Source: Gemmataceae bacterium (GTDB taxonomy: Bacteria; Planctomycetota; Planctomycetia; Gemmatales; Gemmataceae). From it: a stretch of 40,874 bases of DNA. Under the pieces are notes generated by a model. It was not told the DNA's origin and searched no databases. It was given only the letters and a program-made list of their open reading frames with translations. Position numbers and translations under genes: made by a program. Shown here piece after piece: positions 33,076 to 40,874 of the stretch; positions within the stretch are counted from its first letter, which is position 1, and the number at the start of each line of letters is the position of its first letter. The stretch spans positions 1 to 40,874 of the forward strand of contig SHZY01000043.1 in assembly GCA_009692065.1 (NCBI GenBank), in the 5' to 3' direction.

Positions 33076-34443
33076 TTATTTGAGATTCCACACCAACCCT
33101 GCCCACCCATCGCGCGTAGCCGCCCGAGGCGCGGAGAGTTGTAGCTTCGAAATCAGCGCCGGCATCGGGAGGGGGGCCAGGGTCAGGCGCTCCTTGAATA
33201 TTTCCGCGAATAGCACTTCCTGCGCGAAAACGAATGTCGGCGGCGCCGCCTTGAGTTGCTTGGTCGGCTCGGCAAGCACAAACTGGATCGGCCCCTTGCG
33301 CACGGCGTGGACGCCTTCCTTGGTATGCTCAATCCGATACGCGGCCTTGACTCGGCTGCCGGCATAGGCCGCCCTGGGCGAAGCAATCGAGGCAACGTGA
33401 ATCTCCGCGGTGAAGGTCTGTTCGCCCAAGGACACAATCAGCGGATCGTTCTTGGCCAGGGTGATCATCGTCTCCTTGCCCACGAGATCGGTGAGCACCG
33501 CTTCCAGGTTCTTGAGCAGATCCTTCTTGTCGTGATCCGAGCGCCCGTCGAGCAGCAACCCCAGCGATACCTTTTCGTAAAATCTGTTGACTTCATGCAC
33601 GCCAAAGGACTTGCCGCCGGTCATGATTCGTGCCGCCTCATTCAAGACCGATTCGTGAATACGCACGCCAAGGTCAATCTCCGCCGGCAGCGTCGGCACT
33701 GCGCTGGCCTCTTTTTTTCCCAGCGTGCCGACGCGCACCTTGGTGTGAATCGACGTGGCCGTGGTGCTGAAGTTCATGTACTCCACCGCCAAGCCGGTCT
33801 CCTGAATGGCCTTAACCACTTTACCCGCGGCGGTAAGCGTCGCCGACAATTCATCAGCTAGATATTTGGAGGCGCGCCAGGCCGCCTTGCTGGCGCTTTC
33901 CGCCTCCGCATTTCTCTTGCTGCGGTGGTAGCCTTGCTCGGCTACTCGGATAGCGATGAAATCCGGCTCCGCACGGCTTGATATATCCAGCAACGTCGTC
34001 GTCGCTGTTGCGGAAGCCGGGCCATGGTAAATGCAAATACCCTTCTCATCGATCAGGACGCGGTTGCGAACTTCCAACGGCGTCTCGGTGGCCGTGTTGA
34101 TAAGCACGAAGGGCCGCGTGGCAATGGTGCGTGAGTAAACATTTCCGCGCAAAGCGACATCAATGACACCGTGCGACGTATTCGGGACCAATTCGGCCCA
34201 AACGGCCCCGATCGTGCGGCTCGTACCCTGGACCGGCGTATCCTGGATCACTTCCCGCACTGGTCCGGTGCGATCGATAGAGCGCTGCACGGCCGCGTTG
34301 ATCAGGCCCGCGGAAACATCAATCAGCAGGTTGGGCTGTTTCCCCGGCGTTTTCGTAGGCTCGTCGCCCCAGGAGGGGGTCAGCAAGCCTCCCTGCAAAG
34401 CCAAGCACAACAACACGAGCACGAGCGGCTTGATGCGAGTCAT
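33076..34443 (-). CDS. Exported protein of unknown function, 455 residues
   Basis: The ATG at 34443 follows AAGGAAAC and is preceded by a spacer with no gene. MTRIKPLVLVLLCLALQGGLLTPSWG is a clear signal peptide. The mature protein has alternating beta and alpha stretches: LIDVSAGLINAAVQRSIDRTGPVREVIQDTPVQG near the start, then GVIDVALRGNVYSRTIATRPF, an Arg/Glu-rich segment (RSKRNAEAESASKAAWRASKYL) and a central repeat-like LPAEIDLGVRIHESVLNEAARIMTGG that resembles the first motif (LIDVSAGLINAAVQ). The two halves may be related. I do not recognise the family; a two-lobed lipid- or hydrophobic-ligand-binding fold (BPI/LPS-binding-like tandem) is one possibility. It ends 21 nt from the convergent dehydrogenase gene. 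Confidence 0.7.
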   Translation of the reverse strand: MTRIKPLVLVLLCLALQGGLLTPSWGDEPTKTPGKQPNLLIDVSAGLINAAVQRSIDRTGPVREVIQDTPVQGTSRTIGAVWAELVPNTSHGVIDVALRGNVYSRTIATRPFVLINTATETPLEVRNRVLIDEKGICIYHGPASATATTTLLDISSRAEPDFIAIRVAEQGYHRSKRNAEAESASKAAWRASKYLADELSATLTAAGKVVKAIQETGLAVEYMNFSTTATSIHTKVRVGTLGKKEASAVPTLPAEIDLGVRIHESVLNEAARIMTGGKSFGVHEVNRFYEKVSLGLLLDGRSDHDKKDLLKNLEAVLTDLVGKETMITLAKNDPLIVSLGEQTFTAEIHVASIASPRAAYAGSRVKAAYRIEHTKEGVHAVRKGPIQFVLAEPTKQLKAAPPTFVFAQEVLFAEIFKERLTLAPLPMPALISKLQLSAPRAATRDGWAGLVWNLK

Positions 34444-34629
34444 GATGTTTCCTTCGGGATGTCGGCCAGCAATGGCGGTATGACCGACGCCTTGGAGTGA
34501 ACCACTTGAGATTAACCAAGATAGAAATCGTTGCAAACGAAGATCGGAGAGATCTGAACTAAACGTCGCATCGGTCGGCGGCAAAGTCGGATCGTGCGGA
34601 AAAGGCGTCGTATTCCACAGCTCTGCGAA

Positions 34630-36156
34630 CTATCCGGTCCAGCGAAACCACGCGTCGAATAACCACTGCACTATCGGCGTCAGGCGGGTCTTGTTGTACG
34701 CATCGCCGACTTTCTTCAAGGCTTCGCCATGCGTTGGATACGGAACGATGGTTTTGGATAACGTCTTGAGACCGAGCTTGCCGGTCATCGCGAGCGTCAC
34801 CGTGCCGATCATGATGCCGGCGTGGGGACCGACGATGGTGGCGCCGGCAATCTTATCGGTGCGCGCGTGGACGTGAATCTTGACGAAGCCCTCGGCATCG
34901 CCGTCGAGGATCGCACGATCGACATGCCGAAACTCCTGCACGAACGTCTGAATCGGGATGCCGAGCGCGGCGGCGTCCCGCTCGCTCAGACCCACGTGCG
35001 CGATCTCCGGGTCGGTGTAGGTGCACCATGGAATAACCAGGGCGCTCGCCTTGGCGAGGCCATAGAAAATCGCGTTTTGCACCGCGATTCGCGCATAGGC
35101 ATCGGCGGCGTGCGTGAACTTGAAACGCGAGCAGACATCACCCGCCGCGAAGATACGGCCACCGCTTGTTTGCAGCCGATCGGTCACCTCGACGCCAGCC
35201 TTGGCATCAAACTTTACCCCTGCGGCTTCGAGACCCAGGTCTTCGACATTCGGAACTCTCCCGGCCGCGACGAGGATCGCATCGACTTCAAGGGTGCGTT
35301 TTTCTCCGTGCTGCTGCATCGTCAATGCCTTGGAATCCACGCGCGTTACCTGGCTTGACAGCACCAAGTCGACGCCATCGCGCCGTATTTACCCGGCGAT
35401 CAGCGCAGCCGCCTCTCCATCCTCGCGAGGCAAGATCTGCTCGTGATTACCGATCAGCGTAACTCGCGACCCGAAACGGGCAAACGCCTGCGCCAGCTCG
35501 CAGCCGATCGGCCCCGCTCCGATGACGGCCAGGCGCGGCGGCAACGCCGTCAGCGAAAAAATCGATTCGTTGGTGAGATAACCAGCCTCGCCCAACCCAG
35601 GAATCGCCGGTACGGCCGGACGGGGCCCGCTCGCCAAAATTGCGCGACGGAAGTGCAACGTTTTCGCGCCGACGGCAACGCGATCCGGCCCCGTTAACCG
35701 CGCTTGACCAAAGAACATATCGACACCGAGGTCGGGAAAACGCTGCGCGGAATCATTTGGGCTGATCTCCGCACGCAAACGCCGCATGCGTTCCATGACG
35801 GAAGAAAAATTCACGCGAACCTCGCCCGCAACCTCCACGCCAAATTCGCCTGCACGCCGGACGTCGGCGACCGCCCGGGCAGCCCGAAGCAGCGCCTTCG
35901 ACGGCACGCAGCCGAAGTTCAGGCAATCGCCCCCCATCAACTTGCCTTCGATTAGCGCGACCTTCGCCCCCAGCGCGGCTGCCCCAGATGCGCTGACAAG
36001 ACCTGCCGTGCCCGCGCCGATCACGACGAGATGATAACGCGCCTTCGGCTCCGGATTCACCCAGTCGGCAGGATGAATGCGTTCCAGCAGTTGCCGATCG
36101 TGTTCATCGGGAGGCGTTAGCGCAGGTTCAGTCGGCTCGGCCAAGACTGGCCTCAT
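34630..36156 (-). pseudogene. Mercuric-reductase-like FAD/NAD disulfide oxidoreductase with in-frame stop
   Basis: The frame from 36156 encodes a class I pyridine nucleotide-disulfide oxidoreductase. FAD motif VVIGAGTAGLVSA, redox-active GGDCLNFGCVPSKALL, NAD motif LAVIGAGPIGCELAQAFARFG, then a TAA at 35389-35391. The same frame continues as IRRDGVDLVLSSQVTRVD, with the second FAD motif (RIFAAGDVC) and the dimerisation domain (PWCTYTDPEIAHVGLSE, PTHGEALKKVGDAYNK). Only one codon is changed, and CAA, AAA or GAA would restore it. The gene overlaps the YbaK stop by ATGA. The truncated product would lack the second FAD-binding part and the dimer interface. A sequencing error or a recent nonsense mutation fits equally well. 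Confidence 0.87.
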
Positions 36157-36623
36157 TCTTTCGATAGGGAGATCGTGGACGCATTCGTGAGCGCGTGCAA
36201 CTCCGTCGGGGAAATCTCGATTTGCAATCCGCGCTGCCCCGCACTGATGAAAACGGACTCGAAGAGAAATGCCGTCTCATCCAGAAACGTCGGTAATGAC
36301 TTGCGGCCGCCGAGCGGGCTGATCCCGCCAACCACGTAGCCCGTGGTTTTTTCGGCAACCTTCAAATCAGCGAGTTCGGCCTTCTTGCCGCCGACTGCAG
36401 TCGCAAGTTTCTTCAGATCGAGCCTGGCTGCGACCGGAAGGACCGCCATCACAATAATGGTCCCATCAATCATTGCGACCAACGTCTTGAAAACGCGTTC
36501 AGGGACAACACCCAGCTTCGCGGCCGCCTCTTCGCCAAACGACTCCGCCTTCGGATCGTGATGGTAACGGTGAACGCGATGAGCGATTCCTTTCAACTCC
36601 AGCAATCGAACTGCCGGCGTCAT
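36153..36623 (-). CDS. ybaK: Cys-tRNA(Pro)/Cys-tRNA(Cys) deacylase, YbaK/EbsC family
   Basis: A 156-residue protein starting MTPAVRLLELKGIAHRVHRYHHDPKAESFGEEAA. It has the YbaK fold motifs VFKTLVAMIDG, VMAVLPVAARLDLKKLA and TTGYVVGGISPLGGRKSLPTFLDE, which carry the deacylase site. It removes Cys mischarged on tRNA-Pro and so guards translation fidelity. The ATG at 36623 was chosen because E. coli YbaK begins MTPA and a run of six G lies about 8 nt upstream; the ATG at 36629 is the alternative. Its stop overlaps the start of the flavoprotein gene. Confidence 0.92.
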   Translation of the reverse strand: MTPAVRLLELKGIAHRVHRYHHDPKAESFGEEAAAKLGVVPERVFKTLVAMIDGTIIVMAVLPVAARLDLKKLATAVGGKKAELADLKVAEKTTGYVVGGISPLGGRKSLPTFLDETAFLFESVFISAGQRGLQIEISPTELHALTNASTISLSKE

Positions 36624-36641
36624 AGGCATGTCCCCCCGCGC

Positions 36642-37508
36642 TCACTTCTCCTGGACGACCGGATTACGCAAGATACCCAACCCCTCGATCTCGACTTCCG
36701 CGACGTCCCCATCCTTCATGTACACCGGCGGCTTCCGCGCGACGCCGACGCCCGGCGGTGTCCCTGTGTAGATCAGATCGCCCGGCTCCAACGTGACAAC
36801 CTGCGAGATGTACGCCAGCAAATCCTCGACGCCGAAGATCATCTGCTTCGTGTTGCTGTCCTGCATCGTTTGCCCGTTCAGACGCAAGCAAATCCGCAAG
36901 GCGTGCGGGTCGGGCACCTCGTCCCTGGTCACGAGATATGGCCCAACGGGAGCGAAGGTGTCAAACGTCTTGCCGACCATCCACTGCTTGCCGTCTTTTT
37001 TTAGCTGCCAATCGCGTGCGGAAACGTCATGCCCTACGGAATAACCCGCCACATGATCGAGGGCGTTTTTCTTGGTGATATGCCGACCCTTTTTGCCGAT
37101 CACGATGACGAACTCCGCTTCGTAATCAACCTCCTGGCTGACCTTGGGCAGCACGATGGCTTGCCCGTGGCCGATGAGAGCCGTCGAATACTTGCTGAAG
37201 AGCACGGGATCCTTGGGGATCGGCGAACCGCTCTCGGCCGCGTGGTCCTTGTAATTCAGGCCGACGCAGATGATCTTGTGCGGATCGACGATCGGCGCAT
37301 GCCACTTCGCCGCGCTGACCGGGTGCTTCACCGCCTTGGCACGACTACTCAAATCAGCAACGGCCTTCAGCATGTCAGGCCCGCCTTCGAGAAGTTGCCT
37401 GACGTTACCCGGCAAGTTCGGCTCCGTAGCGTGAATGTCAAGAAACTGATCGCCGCATACAAGGGCGGCCCGCGGCCCCGCCCAGGTTTCAATACTCGCT
37501 AAACGCAT
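36642..37508 (-). CDS. Fumarylacetoacetate hydrolase family protein
   Basis: A 288-residue protein with an N-terminal FAA_hydrolase_N-like part and the catalytic FAH domain. The motifs are KIICVGLNYKDHAAESG, PVLFSKYSTALIGHGQAIVLP, VDYEAEFVIVIGKKGRH (metal-binding acids E-x-E), GYSVGHDVSARDWQ, GKTFDTFAPVGPYLV and PGDLIYTGTPPGVGVARKPP. Such proteins hydrolyse or decarboxylate beta-keto acids (acylpyruvase, ureidoglycolate lyase and relatives) with Mg or Mn. Which substrate applies is not evident. GAGG lies 6 nt before the ATG. It lies upstream of ybaK on the same strand with an 18-nt gap. Confidence 0.93.
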   Translation of the reverse strand: MRLASIETWAGPRAALVCGDQFLDIHATEPNLPGNVRQLLEGGPDMLKAVADLSSRAKAVKHPVSAAKWHAPIVDPHKIICVGLNYKDHAAESGSPIPKDPVLFSKYSTALIGHGQAIVLPKVSQEVDYEAEFVIVIGKKGRHITKKNALDHVAGYSVGHDVSARDWQLKKDGKQWMVGKTFDTFAPVGPYLVTRDEVPDPHALRICLRLNGQTMQDSNTKQMIFGVEDLLAYISQVVTLEPGDLIYTGTPPGVGVARKPPVYMKDGDVAEVEIEGLGILRNPVVQEK

Positions 37509-37526
37509 GGTACCTCAAGGGTTGGT

Positions 37527-37563
37527 CCCCTCTCGCCTTACGGCAGAGCAGGTGGGGGTGAGG
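37527..37563. repeat. Imperfect palindrome upstream of the FAH-family gene
   Basis: CCCCTCTCGCCTTACGGCAG and the following GAGCAGGTGGGGG form an interrupted stem with a GTAA loop on the minus strand. It ends 18 nt before the ATG at 37508. Confidence 0.5.
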
Positions 37564-37662
37564 AGTGATCGCAACGCGAACCTCAATCGTGAAGTCAACG
37601 TCCATAGAGTATCCACGCACGCGGACGCGGCAAGTTTTTTCCGCGGTCGCCACCGATCAATC

Positions 37663-37691
37663 TTGCTGAATTTCGAGCGTTTTACTAAGAA
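37663..37691 (+). promoter_or_regulatory. Possible promoter of tRNA-Asn
   Basis: TTGCTG (37663-37668) and TAAGAA (37686-37691) are 17 nt apart and lie 33 nt before the tRNA. The -10 match is weak; an overlapping AT-rich run (ATAAAAT) follows. Confidence 0.4.
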
Positions 37692-37724
37692 TAAAATGCA
37701 TCCTGAGGCAGTGGGACCTTCTAT

Positions 37725-37796
37725 TCCCCGATAGCTCAATGGTAGAGCGAGCGGCTGTTAACCGCTAGGTTCAAGGTTCGAGTCCTTGTCGGGGAG
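37725..37796 (+). tRNA. tRNA-Asn (anticodon GTT)
   Basis: A 72-nt cloverleaf. Acceptor TCCCCGA pairs with TCGGGGA. The D arm is GCTC-AATGGTA-GAGC, the anticodon stem AGCGG/CCGCT with loop CTGTTAA (GTT at 37757-37759), and the T arm CAAGG-TTCGAGT-CCTTG. The discriminator is G and the CCA end is not encoded. Confidence 0.97.
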
Positions 37797-37842
37797 CCTT
37801 TATCTTGTCTACGAGCGATAGCCGCTCAGGAGTTAGCGGCCG

Positions 37843-37878
37843 ACGCCGAGAGTTGATCCTCTCGGCGTTTGTCTTTTT
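37843..37878 (+). terminator. Rho-independent terminator of tRNA-Asn
   Basis: ACGCCGAGAG (37843-37852) and CTCTCGGCGT (37859-37868) form a perfect 10-bp stem with a 6-nt loop, followed by the T-rich run TTGTCTTTTT. It lies 46 nt after the tRNA. Confidence 0.88.
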
Positions 37879-38731
37879 CCGTATTTCTTGCGATCTCCCG
37901 CCGTTTCGATCGCTGCTGCCCTGCCCTCTCTTCCAGGCGAGAGCAAGCAAATCAGCCAACATCCGTCGCGCCGGGTTTTGCCACCACCTTGATTTCTGAG
38001 CGACCTCTCGGCTCTCTGGCCAAGATGCACCCCAGAAGTTACCACATCGTATTCCGTCGCCGTGCTACGATGCGGCAGACCATGGCAGGAAAAATCGGCC
38101 TTTTGAGAGCCTCAACGAAAGTCGGCGTTCGAACCTTTTGAAAACCGGCTGGCGCTTGGGAATGCGGACCGGAAGTCCGTATCGGAAGCCATTCGATGAG
38201 CACTCGAAAACCTATTTTGGCACTAATTGTCAGTAAAATCGACCTTTCGATCTGGTACGCCGCCCGGCGCCTTCGCGAGGTATTTTTCGTAACCCATTTT
38301 GTAATTCACACTTATGGGTTTTTGGCCGGTGGAATGATTGAGGCCTGCTCGGCCTGCAATCGGTCGATCGAATGGCCATAAATTGCCGTAACCACTTTCT
38401 CCATAGCCGGTTACATTTTGGCACAGAATTGGCGCAATCCGTGCCAATTTTGGCAAGTTTGAGTCCGAATTGGGCGTTACGTGTTACCCCCGAGCCATTT
38501 TCGCCGCTTTGCAAGGACGGCTGCCTTGATTCCGCCGCGCGAGCCGTTCATCGCTGCCACGGTCGCGGTCCCAGCGGCCGCCGCTTGCTCCAGCGTTAGC
38601 GGGTCGCCGTCTCGAATAGAATGGGAACCAGGTAGGCGACCAGGTATCGCCACGCGGTTGGCCGATTGAACAGAAACATCATTTGCCGGTTCGCTGGCTG
38701 GCCGGCTCCTTGCCGACAGGAATTGTGTCGC
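37879..38731. other. Gene-poor region at the proposed mobile-element boundary
   Basis: No convincing gene is seen in these roughly 850 bp. Short open frames (for example 38196-38381 plus and 38223-38456 minus) lack ribosome-binding sites and recognisable motifs. The part from about 38180 to 38480 is visibly AT-richer than the surroundings and holds repeats of ATTTTGGCAC (38213-38222, 38414-38423) and a related CAATTTTGGCAAG (about 38446). A small hairpin CGGAC-CGGAA-GTCCG lies near 38167. No integrase gene or tRNA-end duplication is visible. Confidence 0.5.
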
Positions 38732-39418
38732 ATGGTTGACCAGATCAAAAACCTGATCTCAGATTGCGACAAAACCTTGAGCCATTTGCGCGCCATAGAC
38801 CTGGGATCCCGTTGGAACGTGGGAGGTCAATCCTCGGGGGATGCAGTCGTGCAAGTCAGAGGATGGTTGGAAGACCTGACGGCCACGGCTGCCCGGATAG
38901 ACGTCGCAGAAGCGCCGCCCTCGCCGCCGACGCTGGCAGAGTTGTACGTCGGTGGCATGACGACAAAACGCGGCGTCCCAATGGCGATTGGCTATGTCCA
39001 GAAGCTGCGTTGCTGGGGCACGTCCCTGCCGCTGAATGGGAATTTGCCGGAAGCGGAGAACAAGTCGCACCAGGCCGAGGCCGAAGCCAAGGGCGAAGCC
39101 GCCAATCCAGCCTTCCTTTTGGGCGCGCCCCTCGACGAACAGGCACCGGCTGGGAAATCCGGAAATGGGCCCGCTGAAGTGACCGGGAAAAGGGAAGAGA
39201 CTGAAAAAAATGGCAAAGGCCGCCGCCCGCGAGGCCGTCCCCGTGGAAGCGATTCCGCAGCAAAGGACCTCAAACTGTACCTCGACTGGAAAGCCGCAAA
39301 CCGGGCAACGAAAATCACGAAAGCGGAGTTTGTACGGGAGCGAGGCCTCCCTGCTACCGCTGTGGACGCCATCGAACGCGGCCGTGCGCAGGATAAGCGA
39401 AGGTCTGGACAAAAATAG
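38732..39418 (+). CDS. Hypothetical protein with AT-hook-like segment
   Basis: A 228-residue protein starting MVDQIKNLISDCDKTLSHLRAID. The middle is rich in Ala, Glu and Gly. The C-terminal third has a basic GRRPRGRPRGSDSAAKD stretch (AT-hook-like) followed by a helical segment (LYLDWKAANRATKITKAEFVRERGLPATAVDAIERG) that looks like a small helix-turn-helix. A DNA-binding role in the mobile element is possible. AGGA lies about 11 nt upstream of the ATG. No family is recognised. It is followed 202 nt later by the methyltransferase gene. Confidence 0.6.
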   Translation: MVDQIKNLISDCDKTLSHLRAIDLGSRWNVGGQSSGDAVVQVRGWLEDLTATAARIDVAEAPPSPPTLAELYVGGMTTKRGVPMAIGYVQKLRCWGTSLPLNGNLPEAENKSHQAEAEAKGEAANPAFLLGAPLDEQAPAGKSGNGPAEVTGKREETEKNGKGRRPRGRPRGSDSAAKDLKLYLDWKAANRATKITKAEFVRERGLPATAVDAIERGRAQDKRRSGQK

Positions 39419-39537
39419 CTGGACGAAAACCTGTCAAGCCCTCCGAATTTAATCCAGACCGAAATCAGATGCCCATTTTTTGCCAGCATTCCCCTCGCAA
39501 TTGCCGATCACGTCAGGAAGGCAATACTGGACGAAAA
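39405..39537 (+). repeat. Three CTGGAC(A/G)AAAA direct repeats
   Basis: Copies at 39405-39415, 39419-39429 and 39527-39537. The first two are 14 bp apart and flank the stop codon of the 228-residue gene; the third is 84 bp before the methyltransferase start. They could be regulator-binding sites; this is not established. Confidence 0.35.
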
Positions 39538-39620
39538 TCGAAAGTCCAATCCTCCGGGACAATAAGAGCACTGGCGGCCAACCGTAGCACTGCCAATTCA
39601 AACCCGAAGGAGTACTGCTC

Positions 39621-40874
39621 ATGCTTGTGGAAATGCGAAACATCAACGACATCAAACCGTACCAAAACAACCCCCGCGTCAATGACCTGGCGGTTGACGC
39701 TGTCGCTGCCTCGATTCGCCAGTTCGGCTTCCGCCAGCCGATCGTGGTCGATGAAGAAAGCGTCATCATCGTCGGCCACACACGCTGCAAGGCGGCGCTC
39801 AAGCTCGGCCTCATCGAGGTGCCGGTCCATGTCGCCATCGGCCTTTCGCCGGCGCAGGCCAAAGCGTATCGGCTTGCAGACAATCAGACGGCAACGCTGT
39901 CGCAATGGGATGAAGAGCGTTTGCCGTTGGAGTTGGCCGAGCTTCAGAAGATGGACTTCGACCTCAACATGACGGGATTCTCCTCCGAAGAACTATTGCG
40001 GTTGTTGGAGCCGCTGAAGCCGGACGGTTTGACCGATCCGGACGACGTTCCCGAACCGCCGGACGAAGCGATCACCAAGCCTGGTGATCTGTGGACGCTT
40101 GGGAACCACCGACTCCTCTGCGGTGATTCCAGTAAGCCCGAGGACGTTGATCGCTTGCTGGGCGGCCAACCGATCCATCTGGTAAACACTGATCCGCCTT
40201 ACAACGTGAAGGTCGAGCCGCGCAGCAACAACGCCATCGCGGCCGGCCTGTCGTCATTTCCCGTCGGCGCCAAGCCGCACTATCACGGGTTCGATCTGGC
40301 GCGGGACAAGCAGAAAGGCAAAGCGACCCACAAAAAACTGCGAGCCAAAGACCGGCCGCTGGTCAACGACTTCGTCACCGAGGAAGCCTTCGACCTTCTG
40401 CTCGATGCCTGGTTCGGCAATATGGCCCGCGTGCTCCTGCCGGGCCGTGGCTTCTACATCTGGGGCGGCTATGCCAACTGCGGCAACTATCCGCCGGTCC
40501 TGAAGGCCAAAGGCCTTTACTTTTCCCAGGCGATCATCTGGGTCAAGGAGCATCCGGTGCTCACGCGAAAAGACTTCATGGGTAATCATGAGTGGTGTTT
40601 CTACGGTTGGCGGGAAGGCGCCGCTCATCGATTCTACGGACCCAACAACGCGACCGATGTTTGGCCCATCAAAAAGATCAATCCGCAGTCGATGATTCAT
40701 CTAACGGAGAAGCCCGTCGAGTTGGCCAAACGTGCCATCGAGTATTCGTCAAAGCGCGGCGAAAACGTGCTGGACCTATTTGGCGGCAGTGGCTCGACCC
40801 TGATCGCGGCGGAGCAGACCGGACGCAAGGCGTACCTGATGGAGATCGACGCGCTGTACTGCGACGTCATGGTG
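39621..40874 (+). CDS. ParB-like nuclease domain fused to DNA methyltransferase (partial)
   Basis: The first 418 residues are visible and the gene runs off the window. Residues about 1-90 are a ParB/sulfiredoxin-like N-terminal domain (IKPYQNNPRVN, FGFRQPIVVDEE, IVGHTRCKAAL). The methyltransferase part has D191-PPYN (in VNTDPPYN) and, near residue 387, LDLFGGSGSTLIAAEQ. This order of catalytic DPPY before the SAM-binding FGGSGS is that of N4/N6-methylating beta-class enzymes. AAGGAG lies 9 nt before the ATG. Such fusions are frequent on prophages and integrative elements, where they modify DNA without a linked restriction enzyme; none is seen here. Confidence 0.93.
   Translation, partial: MLVEMRNINDIKPYQNNPRVNDLAVDAVAASIRQFGFRQPIVVDEESVIIVGHTRCKAALKLGLIEVPVHVAIGLSPAQAKAYRLADNQTATLSQWDEERLPLELAELQKMDFDLNMTGFSSEELLRLLEPLKPDGLTDPDDVPEPPDEAITKPGDLWTLGNHRLLCGDSSKPEDVDRLLGGQPIHLVNTDPPYNVKVEPRSNNAIAAGLSSFPVGAKPHYHGFDLARDKQKGKATHKKLRAKDRPLVNDFVTEEAFDLLLDAWFGNMARVLLPGRGFYIWGGYANCGNYPPVLKAKGLYFSQAIIWVKEHPVLTRKDFMGNHEWCFYGWREGAAHRFYGPNNATDVWPIKKINPQSMIHLTEKPVELAKRAIEYSSKRGENVLDLFGGSGSTLIAAEQTGRKAYLMEIDALYCDVMV

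Noticed and set aside
38196..38381. 61-codon frame in the gene-poor region
   Set aside because: No ribosome-binding site or recognisable motif, and opposite-strand frames of similar length overlap it.
38596..38796. 66-codon minus-strand frame near the mobile-element boundary
   Set aside because: It overlaps the start of the plus-strand 228-residue gene and has no recognisable motif; it could at most be a gene remnant.
1..40874. CRISPR array
   Set aside because: No series of regularly spaced direct repeats was seen; the repeats present are isolated palindromes.

Overview
The window looks like chromosomal DNA from a planctomycete, most likely of the Gemmataceae/Pirellulales type. Several families typical of that phylum occur together: a PSCyt1/DUF1549/DUF1553 cytochrome followed by DUF1501, a second DUF1501 gene, a DUF1559 protein with a prepilin-type leader, Uma2, large PVC-type CxxCH dehydrogenase-like proteins, and proteins of the BatA/VWA type. 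GC content is high, so long antisense shadow ORFs are common and were left out. No 16S gene or other taxonomic marker is present, so the assignment rests on gene content.

Layout. 1-8366 is almost all minus strand: the 5' end of an ISAzo13-type transposase that has cut a zinc-ribbon/HEAT gene (which also carries a frameshift), two large membrane VWA proteins, a YncE-like propeller and a VOC protein. 8565-23238 is plus strand: a POT-family transporter, a DUF1559 protein and a 46-residue lipoprotein, a membrane-anchored coiled-coil protein behind a strong sigma70-like promoter and long leader, a small membrane protein, MnmA, PSCyt-DUF1501, Uma2, DUF1501-TolB-like, a VOC/PhnB-like protein, RbfA and a lipoprotein. 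23240-24411 (minus) is a DUF1990-CopD-like pair. 24564-33054 carries a pentaheme PA14 cytochrome, a propeller protein, an aldo/keto reductase (minus) and a 992-residue CxxCH/HEAT dehydrogenase-like protein. 33076-37508 (minus) holds an unknown exported protein, a mercuric-reductase-like flavoprotein with an in-frame stop, a YbaK deacylase and an FAH-family hydrolase. 37725-37796 is tRNA-Asn with its own terminator. Beyond it the sequence changes character (AT-richer, gene-poor, then a hypothetical protein and a ParB-methyltransferase fusion that runs off the window), which suggests a mobile element next to the tRNA.

How the genes work together. The exported c-type cytochromes, PQQ/sorbosone-dehydrogenase-like propellers and DUF1501 proteins form a periplasmic oxidation/electron-transfer theme. 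The two VWA proteins are a BatA-like pair without the MoxR/DUF58 partners inside the window. MnmA, RbfA, YbaK and tRNA-Asn are translation functions scattered among them.

The most striking non-genic signal is a set of short GC-rich palindromes of several sequence families. They sit at gene ends: some provide the stop codon or C-terminal tail of the neighbouring gene (about 4477, 22536, 28930 and 23754), several lie 15-22 nt before start codons (7953, 8384, 12397, 12884, 27368, 30058, 37527), and one lies inside mnmA in frame. Two copies of one family, 24 kb apart, are both exactly 64 bp and have the architecture of a REPIN (paired REP hairpins with a GTAG tetranucleotide).
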